64,000 bases of DNA from contig NZ_JACHIO010000013.1 in the NCBI RefSeq assembly GCF_014203225.1, positions 1 through 64,000 of the forward strand, in the 5' to 3' direction. Below, in pieces: positions 27,085 through 36,033 of this stretch (within the stretch, counting starts at the first letter, position 1; each line of letters opens with the position of its first letter). The position numbers and the translations under genes are program-made. Under the pieces are notes generated by a model, which worked only from the letters and a program-made list of their open reading frames with translations, was not told the DNA's origin and did not search any database. Origin of the DNA: Granulicella mallensis (GTDB lineage Bacteria; Acidobacteriota; Terriglobia; Terriglobales; Acidobacteriaceae).

Positions 27085-27864
27085 CTAAACCTTGCGGGCC
27101 TTCTCCCAGGCCTTCGCGTACTTCCAACTGGTGTAGGTGGCGTGGTAGAGGTGCAGCAGCAGGCCCTCGCGGCCATCAAGGAAGCCCAGGCGGAAGAAGT
27201 AGTTCCACAGAAACATGATTTGCGGAACGACGAAGATATTGAGCAGAAAGCTGGGCAGGGAACGGCTGATCCGGCCCTTGGCTACGAGCAGGTCCGCGCC
27301 TAGGCCACTGTAGCGATCCATGTGCTCGATGTAGGTGGAGAGCGCCGGGTAGGCGTTATGGACGAGATCGTAGTCCAGCGTACCGGCGGCGCCGTCGAAG
27401 GCGATGGTCTCGTGGACAGGGCGTTCTTCAAACTGCGGTGTCAGCGCGAAGTTCGCGGCGCTGCGGCGGAAGAGGCGCAGCTTCGAGTCGGGATAGAATC
27501 CGCCGTGCTTGATCCAGCGGCCTAAAAACAGGTTGCGCCGGCGCAGGTAGTAGGCGTCAATCGGTGGATCCGAGGCCAGCATCGTGCGTATCTGTGTCTG
27601 CAGCTCAGGGGTAAGCTCTTCGTCGGCGTCGAGGGAGAGAATCCATGTGCCCGTGCATTGGGAGATGGCAAAGTTCTTCTGCGCCGCGAAACCTGGCCAG
27701 GCGCGCTCGATCACACGAGCGCCCAGGGTGTGGGCGATCTCTACAGTGCGATCGGTTGACCCGGAATCGACGACGACGATCTCGTCGGCCCAGCGCACGC
27801 TGGTGAGCGTGCGGGGCAGATTTTCTTCTTCGTTCAGGGTGACGATGGCAACGGAGACGAGCAT
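27085..27864 (-). CDS. Family 2 glycosyltransferase, WaaE/KdtX-like
   Basis: 259 residues, GT-A fold. VSVAIVTLNEEENLPRTLTS and DEIVVVDSGSTDRT start the nucleotide-sugar domain; SLDADEEL is the DxD-type motif; LRRRNLFLGRWIKHGGFYPD matches the WaaE-type LPS-core glucosyltransferases. The C-terminus has an amphipathic or membrane-associating segment (LLNIFVVPQIMFLWNYFF). Probable role in envelope polysaccharide or LPS core synthesis. It begins 6 bases after cyaY. Confidence 0.85.
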   Translation of the reverse strand: MLVSVAIVTLNEEENLPRTLTSVRWADEIVVVDSGSTDRTVEIAHTLGARVIERAWPGFAAQKNFAISQCTGTWILSLDADEELTPELQTQIRTMLASDPPIDAYYLRRRNLFLGRWIKHGGFYPDSKLRLFRRSAANFALTPQFEERPVHETIAFDGAAGTLDYDLVHNAYPALSTYIEHMDRYSGLGADLLVAKGRISRSLPSFLLNIFVVPQIMFLWNYFFRLGFLDGREGLLLHLYHATYTSWKYAKAWEKARKV

Positions 27865-27870
27865 GGCGCC

Positions 27871-28206
27871 TTAGGTGAGAGAGATGGAAGGATTGTTCAG
27901 GTGCTCGCGCAGCAGTCGCTCGGTCAGAGTGCGCAGGTCTTCGCCTGTTTTGGGAAGGGTGAAGGCCTTGGCCGTTTCGTTCCATTCCAGCTTGAAGGAG
28001 GTCGACTGCGCGGAGATCCAGACCTGCCGGACGGGTGTGTTGGGGGTAAAGACGAACTTCGCGCTGTCGTCCTCGAAGAGCACGTTGAGGACGCCATTCT
28101 TCTCCTCGGCCTCAAAGCCGCCGTCTTCTTCGGCACGGATGAGGGCTTGTTTCAGAGCTTCGAGAGCCCGGTCGGATTCGTGGCGGAAAGCAATTTCGTC
28201 GATCAT
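27871..28206 (-). CDS. cyaY: Frataxin-like iron protein CyaY
   Basis: 111 residues. The acidic first helix (DRALEALKQALIRAEEDGG), the following NGVLNVLFEDDSAKFVF strand block and the conserved RQVWIS strand fit the frataxin fold. Frataxins bind iron and modulate iron-sulfur assembly by the cysteine desulfurase complex. The protein is full length, and no Isc genes lie nearby. It is followed 6 bases later by the glycosyltransferase, an unexpected operon partner. Confidence 0.85.
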   Translation of the reverse strand: MIDEIAFRHESDRALEALKQALIRAEEDGGFEAEEKNGVLNVLFEDDSAKFVFTPNTPVRQVWISAQSTSFKLEWNETAKAFTLPKTGEDLRTLTERLLREHLNNPSISLT

Positions 28207-28401
28207 TGGACTCAGTGTAAATGGACGGAGGTTGCAGGGGCGTCAGCGGGAAGGCAAAAGATTTAGCGCAGAGGGGCACGGAGGTTTCGCGGAGGGCGCT
28301 GAGGAGTTTTTCTGAGTCCTGTTGCTTCGTTCCTGTCTAAAAGCTCGGCAGATCGGTCGTTAAACGTATATCTTGGTTGGCGATACAGGAGTTGGTGCGG
28401 A

Positions 28402-29463
28402 ATGCCGGAAGAGAAGAAACATGTAGTGAAGAAGCCCATCAGCCAGAAGGCCCTGGCGGAGTATTTAAAGCTTTCGCCGAGTACGGTCTCTCTCGTGATG
28501 AACGACGCCCCGCGCGCGAAGCTGATCCCTGAAGCAACGCGGCAACGGATCACCGACGCGGCGGCAAAGTTCGACTACCGTCCTGACTTCTACGCAAAGT
28601 ATCTCTACTCCAAACGCAGCCTGACTGCAGCCGTGGTGCTTCCGGAGATTCGCGACCCCTATGTTTCAGCCATTCTGTCCGGCATTGACCGCAAGCTGAC
28701 GCAGGAGAAGTACCTCTACTTCACGGCGACCCACTATGGCCAGGAGGATCTGATCCGCGAATATCCGCGGCGCCTCCTGGAGCGTGCGGTCGAGGGCTTT
28801 CTTCTGATCAACACGAAGCTGGCCTCCGACCCCGGCAGACCGGTAGTGATGGTCGGCAGTTCGCCCAAGGTGGAAGGGGTGCCGAGATTCGCGCTGAACA
28901 ATCATCGCGGCGGGGCGCATGCCATGGAATATCTCGCCGGGCTTGGACACCGGCGCATTGCAGTCATCAAGGGCCATCGATGGCGTGCAACCACGGGCCA
29001 ACGTTTCCAGGGTATCTCCGATGCCGCTAAGGAGCACGGCATCACGCTGGATGAACGGCTGGTCAAGGAACTGCACTCGGGAAATACCCCTCCTGAGGCT
29101 TCGATGCCTGAAGAAGGCTACCGCTGCGCGCTCGCTCTGCTGGCGACGAAGCTTCCGTTCACCGCGTTGATTGCCTTCAACGATGTGACGGCGATTGGAG
29201 CTATCCGCGCCTTTCGTGAAGCCGGTTTGCGGGTTCCTGAAGACATCTCCGTGATCGGGTTCGACGACATTGAGAGTGCGGGCTACCTGACTCCCAGCCT
29301 GACTACGCTTCGTCAACCGTTGGAGTTGATGGGAGAACTTGCCGCCGGGCACCTGATTGGGATCATCGACAGAGGCGAGCGGCCGCTTTCGGAGATCCTT
29401 GTCGACCCGGCTCTGATCGAGCGCGAATCGACACGGGTGTTGAAGGTTCGTTCCAAGGCCTAG
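28402..29463 (+). CDS. LacI family transcriptional regulator
   Basis: 353 residues. Helix-turn-helix SQKALAEYLKLSPSTVSLVMN at about 14-34, with a hinge helix before YSKRSLTAAVVLPEI, then a periplasmic-binding-protein-like sensor domain ending in FDDIESAGYLTPSLTTLRQP. A sugar is the expected effector. It sits 333 bases upstream of a TonB-dependent receptor on the same strand and probably regulates it. The N-terminal 13 residues (PEEKKHVVKKP) are a charged extension. Confidence 0.92.
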   Translation: MPEEKKHVVKKPISQKALAEYLKLSPSTVSLVMNDAPRAKLIPEATRQRITDAAAKFDYRPDFYAKYLYSKRSLTAAVVLPEIRDPYVSAILSGIDRKLTQEKYLYFTATHYGQEDLIREYPRRLLERAVEGFLLINTKLASDPGRPVVMVGSSPKVEGVPRFALNNHRGGAHAMEYLAGLGHRRIAVIKGHRWRATTGQRFQGISDAAKEHGITLDERLVKELHSGNTPPEASMPEEGYRCALALLATKLPFTALIAFNDVTAIGAIRAFREAGLRVPEDISVIGFDDIESAGYLTPSLTTLRQPLELMGELAAGHLIGIIDRGERPLSEILVDPALIERESTRVLKVRSKA

Positions 29464-29795
29464 GACGTGTCGTCAAACTCGAAAATCTAGAGGCATTTGC
29501 TTTTCTGGTTTGTTATTCTTCGGCTTTGTCTCAGAATGACAAACCCGAAAAACGAAAACAACGGCCTGTTCCATTTCCAATTAGATAAGCAGGTCCCAGA
29601 CCTCTGCGCACTTCCGCGTTTAAATTTGCCTCGGAGTTATCGGCCTGCCGGGCGACGGCCGGCGAACGATGCTTATAAAAGCGCTTAGTTTGATTCTTTT
29701 TATTGACGCATTGGAAGTGTGTTGATAGTGTTTCGTGCGTACATCAAACAACAATTGGTTCTGCGTCCTAATGTTGCTCCTTTCGGAGGTATGCC
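29464..29795 (+). promoter_or_regulatory. Promoter region of first TonB-dependent receptor, with LacI-type palindrome
   Basis: No gene. AAGCGCTT at 29679-29686, within tataaaagcgcttagttt, is a perfect 8-base palindrome with a central CG, the core form of many LacI-family operators. It lies 110 bases before the receptor ATG and 216 bases after the LacI gene. TTGACG at 29703-29708 could be a -35 box. CGGAGGT at 29784-29790 is the ribosome binding site. A short palindromic repeat remnant (ggtttgttattc/gaatgacaaacc) lies near 29505-29550. Confidence 0.5.
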
Positions 29796-32700
29796 ATGAA
29801 CGCACGTAAATCGATTTCTATCCTCACGATTCTGCTGACTTCACTCTTTTTTGCACTCTCGGCGCACGCGCAGGCCGTCAATGGAACGCTGCTTGGCACG
29901 ATTACCGATCCCACAGGGGCGTCGATTGCCAACGCAAAGATTGTTGTCACCGAGTCCCAAACCGGTGTCGTCCATGAGTCGCTCACCAACGACAGCGGTA
30001 ACTATACCGTCCCTGACCTCCCTTCCGGCACTTATACCGTTGCTGTCACCATGAAGGGGTTCAAGAATGAAGTCCGTGAGAACATCGGTCTTGAACCCAA
30101 CACCACTGTGCGTGTCGATGCCGCTTTGACCACTGGCAGTACGACGGAGACGATCACGGTGACCACAGCGCCACCCGAACTCCAGACCGATCGCGCGGAT
30201 ATCTCGACCACGATTGAGCAGCACCAGATCAGCAATCTTCCCCTGAGCAGCGGCAACAGCTTTCAATCGTTGCTTAATACGGTTCCGGGCATGGCTCCGG
30301 TGGTCTTCAACAACTCTCAATTCTTCAATGCCAACAACGATCTCTCTGAAAATGCGAACGGTCAGTCCTCCTATGTGAACCTGTATCAGATTGAGGGTAT
30401 CGACGACGATCAGCGTACCGGCATTCACATCATCCTGGTGCCGCCGGCAGCTTCGATTCAGAGCGTGGATATCACGACGAACAACTTCGAGGCGGAGCTC
30501 GGCCGCGCTGTGGGTACGGTGGTCAACGTCACCCTGAAGTCAGGAACAAACGAGTTCCATGGGTCGGTTTTCCAGAACATGGAGAACAACGGAGTCAACG
30601 CCCGCGGCTACTTCGCCGCCGGCCCCAATGGGCGATTGGTCTACAACTACACTGGCGGTTCCATTGGGGGACCTGTCCTGAAGAACAAACTATTTTTCTT
30701 CGGCGACTTCCTGCGCGTCTCCGATCATGAATCTTCAACTGTCACTACGACCATTCCGTTCTACAACGTGACAGGCGGCAACATCAATCTGAGCGGTTAC
30801 ACCGGTCAGGTGTATGACCCGAATACGGGAGTTACAGGTACCTGCAGCGGTGCAGCGGCCTCTAACACCTGCGGTACCGGACGAACTCCCTTTGCCGGCA
30901 ACCTGATTCCTTTATCCAACCCGGGAATCAGCAAGATCGGCCTGACCGTTCTGCAGGACCTCGACGCTATTGCGAGAAATCCGCAGCTGAACCTTGCGTC
31001 AGGAGCCTACATCGGGGGCCAGACGACGAATAACTTTTCGCAGAATAGCCCTTTCAGTAAGGACTCGATCAGCTATGACATCAAGTCGGACTATGCCATC
31101 ACCGCAAAAGATCACTTGACCGGACGGTTTAGCCATCAGACAACAAACACCTTTCAGGCGCCTCTCTTCGGTTCCTTTCTCGGCGGTCCAACGGGCGGCG
31201 GTTTTGAAGCCACCGGAGTTGCGACAGCTTACAGCACGGGTTTCAACTACGATCACATCTTTTCGCCGAAGCTATTCACGGAAGCGCGTGTCGGCGTAGC
31301 CCACCTGCGTAACTCCGCACAGCAGACGGACTACGGCAGCAATGATGCGGCGACCCTCGGTATCCCCGGCAACGGCCCGAATGGAACGGACAATACGCCG
31401 ACGAGCAGCGGCCAGGTAGCGTTTCAAGTCAGCAACTTCGCCAGCAATGGAGAGAACGGGACAGGGAATCCGCTGATCGGCTACTCGCAGTCACTGCCGT
31501 GGCTCCGTGCAGAGTCGAACATTGATTTCGTCAATATCTGGACCAAACTGCTCGGCAACCATACGTTGAAGGCCGGAGGCGACGTCCGTCGCATCCGCGA
31601 CGATCTTCTGCAGGGAAATATCAACGCCGCAGCGGGAACTTTTTACTTCTCCGAGAACCAGACCTCCGCACCGGGCGCCACCACAGGGCTAGCCAACGAT
31701 GTTGCCAGCGTTCTGTTTGATGTTCCGTATCAGGTCGGCCAGGACACGAACAGCACCTTCCCCGCCTTCCGTCAGAACTGGCTATTTTTCTTCGTCTCCG
31801 ACAAGTGGCAGGCCACGCCGAAACTGACTTTGGATATCGGTCTTCGCTATGAACTCTATCCCCCGGCGACGCCGCGCAAAGCCGGTGGCTTCGTCAACTA
31901 CAACCCCTCTAACAATCAACTCGTCGTGGCTGGGCTGAACGGAAATCCTTCCAACCTGGGGATGCAGACGGACTACAAAAACTTCGCTCCACGGCTCGGA
32001 GCTTCTTATCGTGCTTCGGATACTACGGTCGTGCGTGCCGGCTTTGGTGTGAGTTATGTTCCCTTTGTAGACAACAGCTACGCTTATAACTATCCGATCA
32101 AGACAAGTACCGATTACACCAACACGCCAATCTATGGGTCTGCCCTTAACCCGGCGGGCGGTGTCGTTAACTTTATTACTGGAGTTCCGGCTACCCCGAC
32201 CGTTGCCTTTGGATCGAACGGAACGCTCGCAGAGAGTGCTGCCAACGGCACGATAGGGTTGGGGAACCTTTATATCCCGCTCAACTTCAAGAATGCTTAT
32301 GTCTCGTCCTGGAACGCCGTGGTCGAGCAGGCGCTGCCGGGAGAAACCTCGTTGCAGATTGCGTATGTAGCCAACCACGGTACGAGGATCGATGTTGCGC
32401 AGAACATCAATGTTCCCAGTGTCTACGGGCAAGGTGCGGCCTACGATCCGCTCAATGTCGCCTTCGGTAAGACCGCGTCGGTAACGGAGTACTTTTTAGG
32501 CTATTCGACGAATTACGAGTCGCTGCAGGTAGAGCTTAAACACCGCTTTGCGAAAGGCTTTGGATTTACCTCGGCCGTGACCTGGGGCAAGTCGCAAAAC
32601 TATCAGACAGGACCTCAGGATGGAAACCTGCTCTTTTATAGTGGCCCTGCTCATCGCAACTACAGTGTGACGGACTTCGATCGCAGGCTTAACTACGAGC

Positions 32701-33275
32701 AGACCATTACCTACGAACTACCCGCCGGAAAGGGCCACCGTTACTTCAACTCCGGTGTTGCATCGTATCTCCTGGGAGGATGGAAGACATCGGCCATTAT
32801 CTCTGCGCTCTCCGGCCTGCCCTTCACGATTACAACCTCCAGCGTTACGCCGGGAACTACCCAGACGGTGAATCAAACGGGTCCCTACCAGGTAACCCAT
32901 AGCGTTAATGGAAAGGGCAGTGTTGCCTGGTTTAACCCGGCCTCTTTCTCTGCACCTGCTGCCTGCACTCCCTACTCTGCGGCCAACCCTGTTCCGTGCG
33001 CAGTCGGCAACACGCAGCGCAATCAGTTCCGTGGGCCGGGCTATTTTTCAGACAACCTGTCGCTCTTCAAGAGCTTCCCAATCCATCGTGAAATCTTTTT
33101 GGAAGCGCGTGTGGATGCGTTCAACCTGACCAACACCCCTGCATTCGGTTTGCCTAACTCCAGCCTGGGATCGAATCTGGGAAAGATTACTTCAATCCTG
33201 AGCAGCGGTGTCGGTAACGTCAATGGTGTTGGCGGGCCACGTGTCCTTCAGGCGGCTGTCAAGATTACGTTTTAG
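29796..33275 (+). CDS. TonB-dependent receptor, Oar/carboxypeptidase-regulatory type
   Basis: 1159 residues. A signal peptide (1-27, ending SAHA) precedes a CarboxypepD_reg-like fold (NGTLLGTITDPTGASIANAK; GNYTVPDLPSGTYTVAV). A plug domain (LPLSSGNSFQSLLNTVPG), then a 22-strand-type barrel (RAVGTVVNVTLKSGTNEFHG; FFFGDFLRV), ends in AAVKITF with a C-terminal Phe. It is the standard acidobacterial outer-membrane transporter for oligosaccharides or proteinaceous ligands. No SusD partner exists in the window. Under control of the adjacent LacI regulator by position. Confidence 0.9.
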   Translation: MNARKSISILTILLTSLFFALSAHAQAVNGTLLGTITDPTGASIANAKIVVTESQTGVVHESLTNDSGNYTVPDLPSGTYTVAVTMKGFKNEVRENIGLEPNTTVRVDAALTTGSTTETITVTTAPPELQTDRADISTTIEQHQISNLPLSSGNSFQSLLNTVPGMAPVVFNNSQFFNANNDLSENANGQSSYVNLYQIEGIDDDQRTGIHIILVPPAASIQSVDITTNNFEAELGRAVGTVVNVTLKSGTNEFHGSVFQNMENNGVNARGYFAAGPNGRLVYNYTGGSIGGPVLKNKLFFFGDFLRVSDHESSTVTTTIPFYNVTGGNINLSGYTGQVYDPNTGVTGTCSGAAASNTCGTGRTPFAGNLIPLSNPGISKIGLTVLQDLDAIARNPQLNLASGAYIGGQTTNNFSQNSPFSKDSISYDIKSDYAITAKDHLTGRFSHQTTNTFQAPLFGSFLGGPTGGGFEATGVATAYSTGFNYDHIFSPKLFTEARVGVAHLRNSAQQTDYGSNDAATLGIPGNGPNGTDNTPTSSGQVAFQVSNFASNGENGTGNPLIGYSQSLPWLRAESNIDFVNIWTKLLGNHTLKAGGDVRRIRDDLLQGNINAAAGTFYFSENQTSAPGATTGLANDVASVLFDVPYQVGQDTNSTFPAFRQNWLFFFVSDKWQATPKLTLDIGLRYELYPPATPRKAGGFVNYNPSNNQLVVAGLNGNPSNLGMQTDYKNFAPRLGASYRASDTTVVRAGFGVSYVPFVDNSYAYNYPIKTSTDYTNTPIYGSALNPAGGVVNFITGVPATPTVAFGSNGTLAESAANGTIGLGNLYIPLNFKNAYVSSWNAVVEQALPGETSLQIAYVANHGTRIDVAQNINVPSVYGQGAAYDPLNVAFGKTASVTEYFLGYSTNYESLQVELKHRFAKGFGFTSAVTWGKSQNYQTGPQDGNLLFYSGPAHRNYSVTDFDRRLNYEQTITYELPAGKGHRYFNSGVASYLLGGWKTSAIISALSGLPFTITTSSVTPGTTQTVNQTGPYQVTHSVNGKGSVAWFNPASFSAPAACTPYSAANPVPCAVGNTQRNQFRGPGYFSDNLSLFKSFPIHREIFLEARVDAFNLTNTPAFGLPNSSLGSNLGKITSILSSGVGNVNGVGGPRVLQAAVKITF

Positions 33276-33293
33276 GAAAGCTCTTCTATATGT

Positions 33294-33350
33294 CCCCAGC
33301 CCAGGGCGAAGTCCTGGGCTGGTATAGCGTAGCCACTTCGGGGCTTAGAC
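33294..33350. repeat. Small palindrome after TonB-dependent receptor
   Basis: tgtccccagcccagggcg and tcctgggctgg form a short palindrome, followed by gtagccacttcggggct. The same words occur at about 11518-11565. It probably terminates the receptor transcript and the convergent beta-propeller gene. Confidence 0.5.
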
Positions 33351-33389
33351 TATCGGCCAAACAACCTCTGTGCCGTTGGGTAATTTGCC

Positions 33390-34793
33390 CTAGCTCTTCG
33401 GATGAATGAAATACACCAGGCCAAGATAGTCGTCGGTCAACAGGAAGCTGTCCGGGCCGATCTGTAACAGGCCGCAGGGGCGTCCGTGGATGACCGGTTT
33501 GCCGTTCTCCATCGTGAGGAACCCGGTCATGAAGTCGTGCGGTGTGTGATCGCCCGGCGTAAACCGCGTGAGCCGGTAACCCGTAGCGATGCGCGGATGT
33601 CCCGCGCCGTGCAGCGCGACGAGGAAGCTGCCGTGGAGCAGAGAGTTGTTCCCGTCAAAGTAGGCCATGCCGAGTGGCGAGCTATGTGCCGCAAAGGTTG
33701 TGTACGCCGCGGGGACGTCCTTGCAGGAGGTCAGGGGCGGAGGGATGGTTCCGAGGTCGGCGTTCGGGTCGATCGACAAGGAGTGTCCTCCTCCCGCTGC
33801 CAGCAGCGTTCCAGCCTCGGCGAGCGCAGGTCGGTCCGCCAGGGTGCGGGGATCGTCGGGGCCGGGTGTCTCGGGCAGGGGAGTGGTGTCTAACGTGGGC
33901 TTGCCGTGGGCGAAGTAGCAGGTGGGCCAGCCGTAGTTCACGTTGGAAGGCGTGCCGGGGCGAACATTCGCAACGACACCGGGTTTGGTGTTCGAATCGA
34001 GCTCAAAGAAGGAGTCTTCGGGCAGCGTGTCGCCTAGGTGGTCGTCGCCCATGTTGCTGGCGAAGAGTGAGCCACCGTCGAGCCCCGGGATAAAGCGCAG
34101 GTCCACGGCGTTGCGCAGGCCGTGCGCCAGGAGCTGCTGGTGGGAGCCGTCGGGGTCCATGACGCTCAGGGTGGCGCGGATGACCTCGTGCTCGCGGCAG
34201 TAGTCGCAGGAGGAGCCGGCGGCGATATAGACACGCGTCTGCCCGTGCAGCGTAGCGATGGCGACGGTGCGGGTCAGGTGCCAGCCGCCGTACTTGTAGT
34301 TCAGGCCGTAGTCGGGATAGTGCGTGAGAATCTGCGGGGGAGAGCTTGGGGCGTTGTCGCCGGAGTTGTACTTGTAGCGCAGCAGGCGGTCGGTGAGCGG
34401 GAGATAGAGCCAGGTCTGGTGGGTGGCGGGATCGGTCCAGAAGGCCAGGTTGTTGGGATTGCGCAGATGGTCGAGATAGTGCGTGACGTGTGTGAAGGTG
34501 TGGGTTTTCTCGTTCCAGCCGTCGAGGATAAAGACGGAGCCCTGCGTGTTATCGGCAAGGTTGTACATGCCGGTGGCGAAGATGCGGCCGTCAGGAGCCT
34601 GCGCAAAGAAGCGCACACGATGCAGGCCGCTGGCTGCGACGTTGATCTCGAACTCCTGCGGAAGCGAGAGGGTGATCGACTTGCCGGGTGCAAAGGTCAG
34701 GGTGTGCGGGATGCTATGAGATGGGGCCTGCGCCTGTAGCGACAGGGGCAGGATGCAGGCGGAGAGGATCAGAAGTTTCGATAGGAGATTCAT
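33390..34793 (-). CDS. Secreted sorbosone/glucose dehydrogenase-like beta-propeller
   Basis: 467 residues. Signal peptide 1-22 (ending LQAQA) then a six-bladed propeller of the PQQ-dependent sugar/sorbosone dehydrogenase type. Visible blocks: GLHRVRFFAQAPDGRIFA, HGLRNAVDLRFIPG, SNMGDDHLGDTLPEDSF, NYGWPTCYF and SPLGMAYFDG. Acts in the periplasm, oxidising aldoses or sorbosone if PQQ-dependent. A CDYCRE motif could form a disulfide. The gene is convergent with the TonB-dependent receptor. Confidence 0.75.
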   Translation of the reverse strand: MNLLSKLLILSACILPLSLQAQAPSHSIPHTLTFAPGKSITLSLPQEFEINVAASGLHRVRFFAQAPDGRIFATGMYNLADNTQGSVFILDGWNEKTHTFTHVTHYLDHLRNPNNLAFWTDPATHQTWLYLPLTDRLLRYKYNSGDNAPSSPPQILTHYPDYGLNYKYGGWHLTRTVAIATLHGQTRVYIAAGSSCDYCREHEVIRATLSVMDPDGSHQQLLAHGLRNAVDLRFIPGLDGGSLFASNMGDDHLGDTLPEDSFFELDSNTKPGVVANVRPGTPSNVNYGWPTCYFAHGKPTLDTTPLPETPGPDDPRTLADRPALAEAGTLLAAGGGHSLSIDPNADLGTIPPPLTSCKDVPAAYTTFAAHSSPLGMAYFDGNNSLLHGSFLVALHGAGHPRIATGYRLTRFTPGDHTPHDFMTGFLTMENGKPVIHGRPCGLLQIGPDSFLLTDDYLGLVYFIHPKS

Positions 34794-34837
34794 TCAGAGG
34801 GGTTAGATGGGACTAAGGTGGACTGGGTCGCCGGCTT

Positions 34838-35779
34838 TTACTTCACACAGGGGCCCGAGATCGCCGTCGGCTCAAACCGCAGTGCGACATCGGAGAAGAG
34901 GAAGGGCTGGCAGGAGAAGTTGCGCAGGTGGGCATCCTCGTAGCCTCGCGAGGTGCCCAACGGGTCGGTAGCCTCATGTGCGGAGAGGTGGCCGGTGGCG
35001 GTGACGAGGGTGAAGTGCTTGGCGGGATCCGTGGGGTCGGGTTGGAGCCAGCGATGCACGATATTGCAGCCTCCCGCGGGGTCTGTGCGTTTGCCCACGG
35101 AGGCCGAGGTGCAATCACGCGCGGCTGAAGCGAAGTTCATGGTGATGACGGCGCGGTTGTTGAAGATGCGCAGGTGCGCTTCGTTCTCGGTGTAGTTGCC
35201 CTTGTTGTCGGTTGCAATCGCACGGAAGACGGCCTGGTAGCGGTCCTGCTGTAACAGTGAGCGCGTGGTATGGACAAAGGTCGCAGGCGTTGTCCTGGGG
35301 TCCTGGAAGGTGTCGGCGACGAAGACGGTGGCGATGCGCCGCCAGTTATCGCCATCGGGCATCAGGATGGCGGTGACGATGTGCTGATCCATCTCGACCG
35401 TCAGCATGGCGTCGAGATCGTCGCTGCTGCCGAGATCGGCAAACTCCAGTTGGATGGAATGCGGCATGCCGGTATGGCCGCGCTGCAGATATTGGCTGGG
35501 AACTCCGACTGCCGAGAGGGCGGCGGCACGGGTACGGTCGTCGTCGGAGCGGAGCTGGCGCGTGAGGGACTGCGGCGCCGGTACGCCATAGTTGACGGCG
35601 ACGAACTGGATCGCTCCCATCCCCGAGCTGGCAGGCGTAATCGCCTGAGGACCGTTTGCCGGGTGTGCGGGGGGGCCGGGAGGCGCTGTAGGGGGCGAAG
35701 AGCTTCCGCTGTGGCGCTGGGCCAACGACACGGGAGCCGCAAGGGCAAGGGCAAGAACGATAAGGCGAGACACGCGCAT
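34838..35779 (-). CDS. Secreted hypothetical protein
   Basis: 313 residues. Signal peptide 1-20 (VLALALAAPVSLAQ), a Pro/Ser-rich linker, then a globular domain with four Cys (ARDCTSAS, GGCNIVH, NFSCQPF, SGPCVK) that probably form disulfides. No family recognised. It stops 44 bases upstream of the beta-propeller gene on the same strand, so the two are likely co-transcribed. ATG 35779 chosen over TTG 35791. Confidence 0.65.
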   Translation of the reverse strand: MRVSRLIVLALALAAPVSLAQRHSGSSSPPTAPPGPPAHPANGPQAITPASSGMGAIQFVAVNYGVPAPQSLTRQLRSDDDRTRAAALSAVGVPSQYLQRGHTGMPHSIQLEFADLGSSDDLDAMLTVEMDQHIVTAILMPDGDNWRRIATVFVADTFQDPRTTPATFVHTTRSLLQQDRYQAVFRAIATDNKGNYTENEAHLRIFNNRAVITMNFASAARDCTSASVGKRTDPAGGCNIVHRWLQPDPTDPAKHFTLVTATGHLSAHEATDPLGTSRGYEDAHLRNFSCQPFLFSDVALRFEPTAISGPCVK

Positions 35780-36033
35780 GAAGGTTATCAAAAAAGCATA
35801 AACGGAACAGTCGCCGATCGCTGTAAATCCCCGGTCAATCGGTAGGACGATGAAAGCAGGTCGTGAGCTCTAACTGCGCAGCGAGCGGAAAGGATGTCTG
35901 GCACGAAGACGGTTTGAGTCTGACTGCGAGACTCAATACCGAAATGCACACTCTCACGATACACCGCCAGGCGTTTTGGCGGCCTCTTCCTCTTGCTTCG
36001 TTAGAGTCAGTTTCCCGATTTTCAGAGCAGAGG

